Shown piece after piece: positions 26,260 through 34,883 of a stretch of DNA of 64,000 nt (position 1 is the stretch's first letter; each line of letters starts with the position of its first letter). The notes beneath the pieces were generated by a model. That model was not told the DNA's origin, did not search any database, and saw only the letters and a program-made list of their open reading frames with translations. This stretch comes from Bacteroides thetaiotaomicron VPI-5482 (GTDB lineage Bacteria; Bacteroidota; Bacteroidia; Bacteroidales; Bacteroidaceae). The DNA is taken from the NCBI RefSeq assembly GCF_000011065.1, contig NC_004663.1:1488001-1552000 (forward strand), in the 5' to 3' direction. Both the position numbers and the translations under genes were made by a program.

Positions 26260-26958
26260 ATGATATTACGTTGTGCCATTGTAGATGATGAGCCATTGGC
26301 TCTGGGCCTACTGGAAAGTTATGTGAATAAGACTCCGTTTCTGCAACTTACAGGAAAATATTCCAGTGCAGTTCAGGCAATGAAGGAGTTGCCGGGCGAA
26401 GAAGTCGATCTTCTTTTCCTTGACATTCAGATGCCGGAACTTAACGGACTGGAGTTCTCACAAATGGTAGATTCCCGTACGCGTATCGTTTTTACCACCG
26501 CATTCGGTCAATACGCTATCGACGGTTATCGTGTCAATGCACTCGATTATCTGCTGAAACCGATCTCGTATGTCGATTTCCTGCAAGCAGCCAATAAAGC
26601 CCTGCAATGGTTCGAGCTGGTGCAGAAGCCGGAAGAGATAGACAGCATCTTTGTAAAAAGCGACTATAAGCTGGTACAGGTAGAACTGAAAAAGATCATG
26701 TACATCGAAGGACTGAAAGATTACATCAAAATATATACGGAAGATGATGCCAAACCCATCTTGTCACTCATGAGCATGAAAGCCATGGAAGAGCTTTTGC
26801 CTTCCAGCCGGTTCATACGTGTACACCGTTCATTCATCGTCCAAAAGGACAAAATACGGGTGATCGACCGTGGACGTATCGTCTTTGACAAAACGTATAT
26901 CCCCATTAGTGATAGTTACAAGCAGGTTTTTCAGGCATTTTTGGATGAAAGAAGCTGA
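26260..26958 (+). CDS. LytTR-family response regulator
   Basis: A 232-residue regulator. The receiver domain (1-120) has acidic residues DDE at 9-11, phospho-acceptor Asp55 in LLFLDIQMPELNG and Lys in LLKPISY. A C-terminal LytTR DNA-binding domain (about 130-230) carries the conserved KIMYIEGLKDYIKIYT and FIRVHRSFIV. It partners the kinase encoded upstream. The linked TolC/MacAB genes are a plausible target, as inferred from operon context. Confidence 0.94.
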   Translation: MILRCAIVDDEPLALGLLESYVNKTPFLQLTGKYSSAVQAMKELPGEEVDLLFLDIQMPELNGLEFSQMVDSRTRIVFTTAFGQYAIDGYRVNALDYLLKPISYVDFLQAANKALQWFELVQKPEEIDSIFVKSDYKLVQVELKKIMYIEGLKDYIKIYTEDDAKPILSLMSMKAMEELLPSSRFIRVHRSFIVQKDKIRVIDRGRIVFDKTYIPISDSYKQVFQAFLDERS

Positions 26959-27004
26959 TGATTGTCTAATTTATCGGCAAAAAAGTGAATTTTGTCGATT
27001 ATAG

Positions 27005-27036
27005 TTTGTCAGAAATCGGTTTTATATGTAACTTTG
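27005..27036 (+). promoter_or_regulatory. Promoter of a predicted small RNA
   Basis: TTTG (27005-27008), 20 bases, TAACTTTG (27029-27036). This is a complete consensus promoter whose next gene begins 343 bases further on, beyond a terminator. Confidence 0.75.
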
Positions 27037-27041
27037 CAACG

Positions 27042-27150
27042 AACAGAAAGGGATTGTGAAATTCCAAGAATAGAATAGTTTAGTTAAGTCTAGTTTAGTT
27101 TTTGTGTTGAGTGCTTCCTCGTCGGCGGACGATCTAGGAAGCACTTTTTA
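27042..27150 (+). ncRNA. Predicted small RNA between the response regulator and the SOS peptidase gene
   Basis: A full promoter at 27005-27036 and an intrinsic terminator at 27110-27150 delimit a transcript of about 110 bases with no reading frame of note. The body contains A/T-rich repeats of TAGTTTAGTT. The 3' part folds into AGTGCTTCCT...AGGAAGCACT with an inner CGTC-GGCG-GACG hairpin and a U-tract. I do not recognise the family. It could be a trans-acting sRNA. An attenuator is less likely because the next start codon is 230 bases past the terminator. Confidence 0.6.
27110..27150 (+). terminator. Intrinsic terminator of the predicted small RNA
   Basis: A perfect 10-bp stem (27110-27119 with 27136-27145) is followed by a run of T. 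Confidence 0.8.
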
Positions 27151-27379
27151 TTTATCTATTTATAGAACAAGCTGGACGATAGCACTAAATCAAAGAAAAA
27201 TAACATAAAGTTTGATTATACCTAAAGCTCTTTTATATTCTATTAAATCTTAATACATTTCTTTTTGCGAGCAAAGACTTGACTCCGTTTGTTTATAGGG
27301 GGGATGCTCAAACAAGAACAGCTCTCCGGACGTTATACTACTGATATCAACCAAATTATAAACATTAATTGCAGATAAT
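27151..27379. other. Upstream region of the SOS peptidase gene
   Basis: AT-rich, no reading frame, no convincing -33/-7 pair. A GGGGGG run occurs at 27298-27303. Confidence 0.4.
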
Positions 27380-28078
27380 ATGTGTTTCCACAACTCCATG
27401 TCAGCCAAAGCCATCAAAGTTGCCGCCCGTTACGGACGCCAATCGGATGTAGTCGAGATTTACCAAAGCATTCTTGACGAACAGTATCATGTGAATGCGT
27501 TCACTTTCCCCAGATATCCTATCATTACTTCTTCGGACGAAGTACAGGTTTTCAACTGGGGACTCATCCCTTTCTGGGTAAGAAGCGAAGAGGATGCGAC
27601 AGAAATAAGAAAGATGACACTCAATGCCCGTGCGGATACCATTTTCGAGAAACCGTCTTTCCGCGAACCGATCATGAAGAAACGGTGCATAGTGCCCAGT
27701 ACCGGCTATTTTGAATGGAGGCATGAAGGAGCAAACAAAATACCTTATTATATATATGTGAAAGATGAACCTATCTTCTCGATGGCCGGCATCTACGACC
27801 GTTGGCTGGACAAGGATACGGGAGAGGAACACGAAACTTTCTCCATCATCACCACTGACACCAATTCGCTGACCGATTACATCGATAACACCAAGCACCG
27901 GATGCCCGCCATACTCACCCAAGAGGAGGAAGAGAAATGGCTCAATCCCTCATTGAGCAAGGCCGAAATAGCTTCTTTACTGAAACCCTTCGATACAGAG
28001 AAGATGGATGCATACGTTATCAGAAACGATTTCTTAAAGAAATCTCCCAATGATCCGACAATAGTACAAAGGGCATAG
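27380..28078 (+). CDS. SOS response-associated peptidase (YedK/HMCES family)
   Basis: A 232-residue SRAP-domain protein that forms covalent cross-links with abasic sites in single-stranded DNA. The catalytic Cys2 directly follows the initiator Met (MCFHN). Other family residues are NARADTIFEKPSF, CIVPSTGYFEW with the catalytic Glu, and His in NTKHRMPAIL. The invariant Cys2 fixes the start at 27380. Length is normal. Confidence 0.94.
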   Translation: MCFHNSMSAKAIKVAARYGRQSDVVEIYQSILDEQYHVNAFTFPRYPIITSSDEVQVFNWGLIPFWVRSEEDATEIRKMTLNARADTIFEKPSFREPIMKKRCIVPSTGYFEWRHEGANKIPYYIYVKDEPIFSMAGIYDRWLDKDTGEEHETFSIITTDTNSLTDYIDNTKHRMPAILTQEEEEKWLNPSLSKAEIASLLKPFDTEKMDAYVIRNDFLKKSPNDPTIVQRA

Positions 28079-28095
28079 GAAAAAGAAGTTTATCC

Positions 28096-28221
28096 TAAAA
28101 AAGTGAGAGGTGTGAGGGAGGAATTGCAACTTTTATATTTTTATTTCACTGTTTCTACTCTCTAATTTTCAACTAAAAAAAATACGAATGTTAGAAATCC
28201 TCTCTCACTCCTCTCACTTTT
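28096..28221. repeat. Inverted repeat with 75-base loop downstream of the SRAP gene
   Basis: AAAAAGTGAGAGG and the adjoining bases (28096-28121) are nearly the reverse complement of 28197-28221 (about 25-base arms, a few mismatches). Confidence 0.65.
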
Positions 28222-28279
28222 TCCCCTTTATTTCATGAAATTCGGAAGAAAGTACAAAAAGAAACAGAGTTCAAAGAGT

Positions 28280-28339
28280 AAAACGTGGTGGGAAATCCGG
28301 AAAACATAACCATCTTTTCCGAACTTCCCACCACGTTTT
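28280..28339. terminator. Bidirectional intrinsic terminator
   Basis: A perfect 15-bp stem AAAACGTGGTGGGAA (28280-28294) pairs with 28325-28339 and sits between the convergent SRAP and DyP genes. Confidence 0.8.
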
Positions 28340-28363
28340 ATCTAGTTCGCACCGTCCGGTGAT

Positions 28364-29314
28364 TTACTCACCCAACTCGCCCAGCAAATCATACGACGGC
28401 ACAAAGAAAAGCGTCCCCGTTATTGCCGTACTGAAATCGAGCAAGCGGTCGGTATTGCCCGCCGGACTGCCGATAAACATATTCTCCAACATCCGGCGAG
28501 TCGTGCTGAATGTACTAGCATACCCAATAAAATACGTACCATACTCCCCCTTCGAAGTATTGGCAAACGGCATATTGGCACGTACAATCTTCAGATCATC
28601 ACCGATATTGGTCACAGCATTATGCGCATTCCCCGGCTTCTCTTCGTCCGACAGCTCCACATCATTGAACTTATGACGTCCGATCACCTTTTCCTGTTGT
28701 TCCACCGGAAGCGCATTCCACGCAACCATATCATGAATGTATTTCTGCACAAACACATAACTGCCTCCTGCAAAATCCGCATCCTCCTCGCCTATCACCG
28801 CAAAATGATAGGGATTCTCATCGACAGCAGGATTCTCCGTACCGTCCACAAAGCCGATAATCGCCTTACCATCCATATAGCGAAATCCATGCGTCTCATC
28901 AACAGACACCACAGCCCCTTTAAGCTTCTCATCAAGGATAGAAGCAAACTCGAAACACAGCCCCATCTGCTTCGCCCGAATATGGAACAACAAATCACCG
29001 GGAGTAGAAACAGCTGTATACTTCTCCCCTTTTATCTCGGAGAAAGTACTCAGCTCTTTCGGTTTACCCTTATCGGGGAAAAGCCGCGTCCACGCATCAG
29101 CCCCGAATCCCATCGTGCAACTGAATTGCATATCAGGAAAACGATTGCGCATACTACGGATCATTGCCGAGAAATTGGCACATACATCCTTTACTTTATC
29201 AACCGTATCGGGGGAATCTGTCAGGTTATAGACTATAAATATTACATTCTCTCCCTGTTTTCCGGCCACATCCTGTGGGATATGACCGCCGAACGAATTT
29301 TGAAATGGATTCAT
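28364..29314 (-). CDS. DyP-type haem peroxidase
   Basis: A 316-residue dye-decolourising peroxidase with two ferredoxin-like domains. The family motif GxxDG is present as IGFVDGTENP with the distal Asp. The proximal haem-ligand His lies in IGRHKFNDVEL. An Arg in STTRRML is also conserved. There is no signal peptide, so it is probably cytoplasmic. It oxidises substrates with H2O2, and in an anaerobe may help detoxify peroxide. A close homologue from B. thetaiotaomicron has a known structure (from memory). Confidence 0.94.
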   Translation of the reverse strand: MNPFQNSFGGHIPQDVAGKQGENVIFIVYNLTDSPDTVDKVKDVCANFSAMIRSMRNRFPDMQFSCTMGFGADAWTRLFPDKGKPKELSTFSEIKGEKYTAVSTPGDLLFHIRAKQMGLCFEFASILDEKLKGAVVSVDETHGFRYMDGKAIIGFVDGTENPAVDENPYHFAVIGEEDADFAGGSYVFVQKYIHDMVAWNALPVEQQEKVIGRHKFNDVELSDEEKPGNAHNAVTNIGDDLKIVRANMPFANTSKGEYGTYFIGYASTFSTTRRMLENMFIGSPAGNTDRLLDFSTAITGTLFFVPSYDLLGELGE

Positions 29315-29498
29315 ATTCTTTTAATTTTAGTTTTTTAGTTTCGCCCATAAGATATATCCGGTGATAAAACCGAATCAAAACCGAATGGCTACATAGGCAA
29401 GAAGCTCCCGGCTTCGACCCCGTGAGCTTCTCTCTTCTCCAATGTTACTCTCTCTTCTTATATATAATATACTTTGTCTTTATATTGTCTCTCTCTTT

Positions 29499-30215
29499 TC
29501 AGTCATTCCGCACATACATCGCGGCTCCGGCATCCATAAAGAGTTCGACATTCTCCGCATGATGCGCTATATAAGCCGCCGGCCCCGTATCTCCCGAGTG
29601 GCAAATTTCTTCCACCACTTCCGCCTTCGCCTTTCCGGTAATCAGAAAAATAACAAGGCGAGCGGTCAAGATCGGAAATCCGGTCATTGCAATACGTTTC
29701 TGTCCGTTGCGGGGATGAGTGCTGGTCACATAAATCTGGTCGGAAGAGAGCAAAGCCTCCTGTCCGGGGAAGATAGAGGAAGTATGTCCGTCATCTCCCG
29801 CTCCCAACAGCACAATGTCAAATTCGGGCCAGCCATTTTTCTTGGGTACCTGCTGGCTGACAAGTTCGGAATAGCGGACCGCTTCTTTTGCCGGTTTCAC
29901 TTCTCCGCGGATGCGGAATACATTTTCGTAAGGAATGGGCACTATCCCCAAAAGCAGGGAACGCATCATTCCATAATTACTATCAGAATCTTCGGGAGGA
30001 ACGCAACGTTCGTCTACCCAATAAAGTTTCATACGCTTCCAAGGAGTAATATCAGCGTATTCATTTGCCCATAAATCAAACATCAAGGCGGGAGTGCTGC
30101 CACCACTCACTGCTATGTTGAACGTTTTGTCCGGTTCAGCATTCATGATATCCACCAGGTGGAATATCAACGAACGGGCTGTCTCCATAGACGACGGGAA
30201 AACAGATAGTTTCAT
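29499..30215 (-). CDS. pgl: 6-phosphogluconolactonase
   Basis: A 238-residue NagB/RpiA-fold enzyme that hydrolyses 6-phosphogluconolactone to 6-phosphogluconate. Family motifs are NIAVSGGSTPALMFDLW, KLYWVDERCVPPEDSDSNYGM, DIVLLGAGDDGHTSSIFPG and ARLVIFLITGKAKA. The start ATG at 30215-30213 overlaps the zwf stop as ATGA, showing translational coupling. An upstream TTG at 30224 is not needed. It is the third gene of gnd-zwf-pgl. Confidence 0.94.
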   Translation of the reverse strand: MKLSVFPSSMETARSLIFHLVDIMNAEPDKTFNIAVSGGSTPALMFDLWANEYADITPWKRMKLYWVDERCVPPEDSDSNYGMMRSLLLGIVPIPYENVFRIRGEVKPAKEAVRYSELVSQQVPKKNGWPEFDIVLLGAGDDGHTSSIFPGQEALLSSDQIYVTSTHPRNGQKRIAMTGFPILTARLVIFLITGKAKAEVVEEICHSGDTGPAAYIAHHAENVELFMDAGAAMYVRND

Positions 30216-31708
30216 AGTTCGCAATATTGGTCTGTATTTGTTAAATTCTTACACGGATTGGTCCAGTCTGCCCCATGCTCGTGCATCATAGCTTCACTTT
30301 CGAGAGGTCCCCACGTACCTGCCGGATAGCCGTACAAAGGTGCGTCCGGATTATCTTTCCAATAACGTAAGACCGGATCAAAGAAGTTCCAGGAAGCCTC
30401 TACAGCATCACTTCGAGTAAATAAGGTCGGATCTCCCTGAATGCAGTCGTCAATCAGACGGGCATAAGCGTCACCGCTCGGCACGCCGCCCAACTGTGCG
30501 TAACTGAAATCCATCGTCACCTGACGGACTTCGAAACCTGCACCCGGAACCTTCATTCCGATCTTCAACACAATACCCTCGTTTGGTTGCAAACGAAGGA
30601 TCAACTTATTAGCCCTCGGACAGTTACCGCCGGAACAGCGGAACATCTGATGGGGCGTCTCGCGGAAGTGAACGACAATTTCCGTCACCTTCGTCGGCAT
30701 CTGCTTACCGGTGCGGATGTAGAACGGTACCCCGCTCCAACGCCAGTTACTGATGCCCAGCTTCATCGCAATATAAGTCTCCGTACGCGAGTCGGGAGCC
30801 ACTCCCTTTTCCTCACGATACCCCTTCTTATTGCCCGAAGCCGTATATTGTCCGCGAACGATATGTTCATTCAAGTCCGTCTCCGTAAGCGGAGTCAGCG
30901 ACTCATAAACCTTCACTACCTCATTCCGGAAATTATCCGCATTGAATACCGCCGGCGGCTCCATAGCCGTAAGAGCTACGAGCTGAATCAGGTGATTCTG
31001 CACCATATCCCGCAAAGCCCCCGCCGTCTCGTAAAAACCTCCGCGCTGCTCAATACCCAGATTCTCTACAGCAGTAATCTCCACATAATCAATATAATTA
31101 CGATTCCATAACGGCTCAAAAATACCATTGGCGAAACGGAAAGCAAGCACATTCTGCGCCGTCTCCTTGCCCAGAAAATGATCGATACGATAAATCTGAT
31201 GCTCATCAAACACAGAAGAGTAAATCTTATTCAACTCAAGCGCCGACTCCAGATCATACCCGAACGGCTTCTCAACAATAATACGAGAATGAGGAGTATT
31301 CAGCCCGGCCGCCTTCAAATGCAAAGGCACCACCCCATACAGCGAAGGCGGAGTAGCCAGATAGAACAACAAATTATCCGGATCGACCTCCTTCGTAAGC
31401 TCTACCAAACGCTCCCGCAACTGCGAATATCCCTCCACTTTCGCAGGATCCATCGGCAAATAATACAAATGAGACACAAAAGAAGACATCAGCTCCAAAT
31501 TCTGCTCTTCAGCCTTTACAAACTGCTGCAACTCCCCAAGTATATATGAACGGTAATCTTCATCAGAATAGACAGTACGCCCAATTCCCAGAACAGTAAA
31601 ACTCCCCGTCAGCCGTTTATCCCGATACAGAGAGTACAATGCGGGCATCAACTTGCGTTTAGTCAAGTCGCCCGAAGCACCAAAAATAATCATTGCAAAT
31701 TTATCCAT
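30212..31708 (-). CDS. zwf: Glucose-6-phosphate 1-dehydrogenase
   Basis: A 498-residue enzyme of the first oxidative pentose phosphate step, producing 6-phosphogluconolactone and NADPH. It shows the N-terminal dinucleotide fold FGASGDLTKRKLMPALY, the substrate motif RIDHFLGKE with its catalytic region, and the C-terminal GDPTLFTRSDAVEASW. Its stop codon shares bases with the pgl start. The 344-base gap to gnd upstream contains repeats but no gene. Confidence 0.96.
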   Translation of the reverse strand: MDKFAMIIFGASGDLTKRKLMPALYSLYRDKRLTGSFTVLGIGRTVYSDEDYRSYILGELQQFVKAEEQNLELMSSFVSHLYYLPMDPAKVEGYSQLRERLVELTKEVDPDNLLFYLATPPSLYGVVPLHLKAAGLNTPHSRIIVEKPFGYDLESALELNKIYSSVFDEHQIYRIDHFLGKETAQNVLAFRFANGIFEPLWNRNYIDYVEITAVENLGIEQRGGFYETAGALRDMVQNHLIQLVALTAMEPPAVFNADNFRNEVVKVYESLTPLTETDLNEHIVRGQYTASGNKKGYREEKGVAPDSRTETYIAMKLGISNWRWSGVPFYIRTGKQMPTKVTEIVVHFRETPHQMFRCSGGNCPRANKLILRLQPNEGIVLKIGMKVPGAGFEVRQVTMDFSYAQLGGVPSGDAYARLIDDCIQGDPTLFTRSDAVEASWNFFDPVLRYWKDNPDAPLYGYPAGTWGPLESEAMMHEHGADWTNPCKNLTNTDQYCEL

Positions 31709-31755
31709 CGTCGTATTTTTAACTTTTTACCTTTTATCCATCCATCACCGCACCT

Positions 31756-31807
31756 AAACCGACCAGCCTCAACCAACCGACAAACCGACCAATCTCAACC
31801 AACCGCC
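31756..31807. repeat. 26-base direct repeat, C-rich strand
   Basis: Two adjacent copies beginning AAACCGACCA and ending TCAACCAACCG differ at about four positions. The plus strand around them is almost free of G. Confidence 0.75.
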
Positions 31808-31907
31808 CTAACGCATAATCACCCACACACCCACTACTACCCCCACCTACAACTTACCATCCGAACGGTCTCCCGGCCTCACCGAAGGAGCGTCAAGCGG
31901 AGGCTGT

Positions 31908-32039
31908 ATCTCCGGCGTGAAGAAGGGCAGGCTGTTTGAGCGGAGCGAGTTCCTGCCCTTTAGCCGGAGATGCGGCCGGAGTAGCTCCGTAGGTGCAGCC
32001 TTGATTTTTTCTTTTGGTACCTTTCTTTTGCATCAAGGC
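31908..32039. repeat. Interspersed palindromic repeat element
   Basis: Nested stem ATCTCCGGC (31908-31916) with 31963-31971 encloses GGGCAGG (31925-31931) with 31952-31958. A second hairpin GCCTTGAT (31998-32005) pairs with 32032-32039. The structure is typical of dispersed Bacteroides intergenic elements. Confidence 0.7.
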
Positions 32040-32052
32040 AAAAGAAAAGTAC

Positions 32053-33528
32053 TCATACATTATAAGTCCCCGACTTCGTCTCCCCTCCGTGCCCCGTCCA
32101 ATTCTCATGAAAGAACTGTCCGCGCAGCTCATCCTTCCTCTCAAACGTATGCGCACCGAAATAATCTCGTTGCGCCTGCACCAGATTGGCAGGTAAATTG
32201 TCAGAAGTCAGCGAATAAAAATAATTCAAAGCCGAAGAGAAAGCCGGAACAGGCAATTCCTCCTTCATCGCCTCCGCCACCAGATTCTTCCATCCGGGGA
32301 GCAAAGACTTGATCTCCTCACGGAAGTAAGGAGCCAGCAACAAATGCTTCGGCTTATCCGCCGCCTCAAAAGCAGCAGCTATATCATTCAGGAAAATACT
32401 GCGGATGATACATCCCCCACGCCACATACGGGCAATGGAAGCCAAATCCAGATTCCATCCGAAAGAATCAGAAGCCCGCTGCAACACAGCAAAACCCTGC
32501 GCATACGACACCAGCTTGGAAGCGTAAAGCGCAGAAAATATCTCCTTCACCAATTCCGCCTTATTATATATAGGTAATGTATGCTTGCACAAGAACTGCT
32601 TGGAAGCCAGATGACGCAACTCCTTCTGAGCCGACAGACTGCGTTCGAACACCGCCGTGGCAATCAAGCCCAACGGCATCCCCAACTCCATCGCATTGAT
32701 GACAGACCACTTTCCCGTCCCCTTCTGTCCGGCAGCATCGAGAATCTTATCGATCAGATACCCACCGGATTTATCCTTGTGACGCAAAATATTAGAAGTA
32801 ATCTCAATCAGATAACTGCGCAACTTCCCTTCATTCCAACGGGCAAAAACGTCCGCCATCTCCTCATTCGTCAGATCAATGAGATTCTTCATCACCCAGT
32901 AAGCCTCGGCGATCAACTGCATATCACCGTATTCGATACCATTGTGAATCATCTTCACAAAATGTCCCGATCCGGCAGGGCCTACCCACTGGCAACAGGG
33001 AGTTCCGTCCGGCGCTTTCGCCGCGATGCTCTGCAAGACAGGCTTCACTTCCGGCCACGCTTTCTCCGATCCTCCGGGCATGATGGAAGCACCGTTCAAC
33101 GCACCTTCCTCACCGCCCGACACTCCGCTTCCTACAAACAAGAAGCCTTTCGATTCTGCTAATTTTACACGGCGATTGGTATCTTCGTAATTAGAATTAC
33201 CACCGTCAATCAGAATATCTCCGGGAGAAAGCAAAGGGAAAAGCTGATCCATCAGTTCGTCTACCGGACTGCCGGCACGTACCATCATCATAATCTTGCG
33301 AGGGGTGGCGATTGATTCCACAAAAGCCTTTATATCTGTAAAACCTTCAATGTTTTTACCTTTTGCACGACCATTCATGAAGCGGTCTACTACTCCTTCT
33401 TCCACTCCGGGGACGGTACGATTGTAAACAGAGACGTGCCAGCCCTTGCTTTCCATATTCAAAGCAAGGTTCTCACCCATCACTGCCAGACCGATCAACC
33501 CGATATCTGTTTTATTCTGATTTGCCAT
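32053..33528 (-). CDS. gnd: 6-phosphogluconate dehydrogenase, decarboxylating
   Basis: A 491-residue enzyme that converts 6-phosphogluconate to ribulose 5-phosphate, CO2 and NADPH. The cofactor site is IGLIGLAVMGENLALN. The substrate motifs are GGNSNYEDTNRR, GSGVSGGEEGALNGASIMPGG and HFVKMIHNGIEYGDMQ with catalytic Lys and Glu. The C-terminal tail includes RDYFGAHTFER. It is the first gene of the set; zwf and pgl follow on the same strand, so the oxidative pentose phosphate branch is encoded together. Confidence 0.96.
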   Translation of the reverse strand: MANQNKTDIGLIGLAVMGENLALNMESKGWHVSVYNRTVPGVEEGVVDRFMNGRAKGKNIEGFTDIKAFVESIATPRKIMMMVRAGSPVDELMDQLFPLLSPGDILIDGGNSNYEDTNRRVKLAESKGFLFVGSGVSGGEEGALNGASIMPGGSEKAWPEVKPVLQSIAAKAPDGTPCCQWVGPAGSGHFVKMIHNGIEYGDMQLIAEAYWVMKNLIDLTNEEMADVFARWNEGKLRSYLIEITSNILRHKDKSGGYLIDKILDAAGQKGTGKWSVINAMELGMPLGLIATAVFERSLSAQKELRHLASKQFLCKHTLPIYNKAELVKEIFSALYASKLVSYAQGFAVLQRASDSFGWNLDLASIARMWRGGCIIRSIFLNDIAAAFEAADKPKHLLLAPYFREEIKSLLPGWKNLVAEAMKEELPVPAFSSALNYFYSLTSDNLPANLVQAQRDYFGAHTFERKDELRGQFFHENWTGHGGETKSGTYNV

Positions 33529-33607
33529 ATCTTATATATTTTAAAATATTGTTTATGTAAGAAACACTTGAAAAGCACATTTGTTCGCTAGTTTTAGATT
33601 AAAATAC

Positions 33608-33615
33608 TATTTTTG
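33608..33615 (+). promoter_or_regulatory. -7 promoter box for the SDF symporter gene
   Basis: TATTTTTG lies 22 bases before ATG 33638. A TTTG at 33580-33583 is spaced rather far (24 bases). Confidence 0.5.
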
Positions 33616-33637
33616 TAGTCAACAAATAACTATCAGA

Positions 33638-34807
33638 ATGAAGAAGATTAAGATCGGCCTGCTGCCACGCATCATTATTGCTATCATCTTAGGTATTGCC
33701 ATTGGCACTATTTTTCCGGCTCCGCTGGTGCGAATATTCGTTACGTTCAACGGAATTTTCAGTGAATTTCTTAACTTCTCCATCCCGCTCATTATCGTCG
33801 GACTGGTCACCGTAGCCATTGCCGACATCGGCAAAGGTGCAGGAAAGATGCTGCTTGTCACCGCCCTCATCGCTTACGGTGCGACGCTCTTCTCCGGCTT
33901 CCTGTCCTACTTCACCGGTGTCACCGTGTTCCCCTCGCTCATCGAAGTGGGCGTACCGCTCGAAGAAGTCAGCGAAGCGCACGGCATTCTCCCCTACTTC
34001 TCCGTATCCATCCCTCCGCTGATGAATGTCATGACGGCATTGATCCTTGCCTTCACACTGGGATTGGGACTGGCGGCACTGCACAGCGATGCTCTGAAGA
34101 GTGTAGCACGGGATTTTCAGAAAATCGTCGTACGCATGATCAGTGCGGTCATCCTGCCTTTGCTGCCGCTTTACATCTTCGGCATTTTCCTGAATATGAC
34201 TCATTCCGGACAAGTATATGCCATTCTGATGGTCTTTATCAAAATCATCGGAGTTATCTTTCTGTTGCATATCTTCCTGCTCGTCTTTCAGTATTCCATT
34301 GCGGCACTCTTTGTCCGTAAGAATCCGTTCCGGTTGCTGGGCAGGATGATGCCGGCCTATTTCACCGCATTGGGCACGCAATCGTCCGCAGCCACCATTC
34401 CGGTGACGCTGGAGCAGACGAAGAAGAACGGAGTATCCGCCGACATTGCAGGATTCGTGATTCCGCTCTGCGCCACCATTCACCTGTCCGGCAGCACGCT
34501 GAAAATCGTGGCCTGCGCACTGGCACTGATGATGATGCAGGGAATGCCGTTCGACTTCCCGCTGTTTGCCGGATTCATCTTTATGCTGGGCATCACGATG
34601 GTAGCCGCACCGGGCGTTCCGGGAGGAGCCATCATGGCGGCACTCGGTATCCTGCAATCGATGCTCGGCTTCGACGAGTCGGCACAGGCACTGATGATCG
34701 CGCTCTACATCGCCATGGACAGTTTCGGTACTGCCTGCAACGTGACGGGCGACGGAGCCATCGCGTTGATCATAGACAAAGTGATGGGAAAAGGAACGGG
34801 AAAATAA
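33638..34807 (+). CDS. Dicarboxylate/amino-acid:cation symporter (SDF family)
   Basis: A 389-residue membrane transporter of the GltP/DctA/SstT superfamily. The serine-rich reentrant-loop motif appears as QSSAATIPVTL. The cation/substrate motif is TACNVTGDGAIALIID near the C-terminus, and GVPGGAIMAAL is also typical. It takes up dicarboxylates or neutral/acidic amino acids with Na+ or H+. The frame is open from a TTG at 33581, but promoter placement and the hydrophobic start support ATG 33638. Confidence 0.9.
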   Translation: MKKIKIGLLPRIIIAIILGIAIGTIFPAPLVRIFVTFNGIFSEFLNFSIPLIIVGLVTVAIADIGKGAGKMLLVTALIAYGATLFSGFLSYFTGVTVFPSLIEVGVPLEEVSEAHGILPYFSVSIPPLMNVMTALILAFTLGLGLAALHSDALKSVARDFQKIVVRMISAVILPLLPLYIFGIFLNMTHSGQVYAILMVFIKIIGVIFLLHIFLLVFQYSIAALFVRKNPFRLLGRMMPAYFTALGTQSSAATIPVTLEQTKKNGVSADIAGFVIPLCATIHLSGSTLKIVACALALMMMQGMPFDFPLFAGFIFMLGITMVAAPGVPGGAIMAALGILQSMLGFDESAQALMIALYIAMDSFGTACNVTGDGAIALIIDKVMGKGTGK

Positions 34808-34883
34808 AACTGACTTGGTTTGCATATACAGCATAAAATAACGAAATTTGTCCCCCGTATTTTCAAATAAAAAATAAAGGAAT

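Larger units (their letters stand above)
31709..32052. other. gnd-zwf intergenic region made of repeats
   Basis: No convincing gene. It holds a G-poor stretch with a 26-base direct repeat (31756-31781 and 31782-31807), then hairpins at 31908-31971 and 31998-32039. A short frame reading GRLFERSEFLPF crosses the hairpin and has no protein-like support. Confidence 0.7.

Noticed and set aside
31893..32312. Short reading frames on both strands between zwf and gnd, including one reading GRLFERSEFLPF
   Set aside because: They cross palindromic repeat DNA and the end of gnd, lack ribosome-binding sites and have no protein-like composition; such frames are products of a dispersed repeat.
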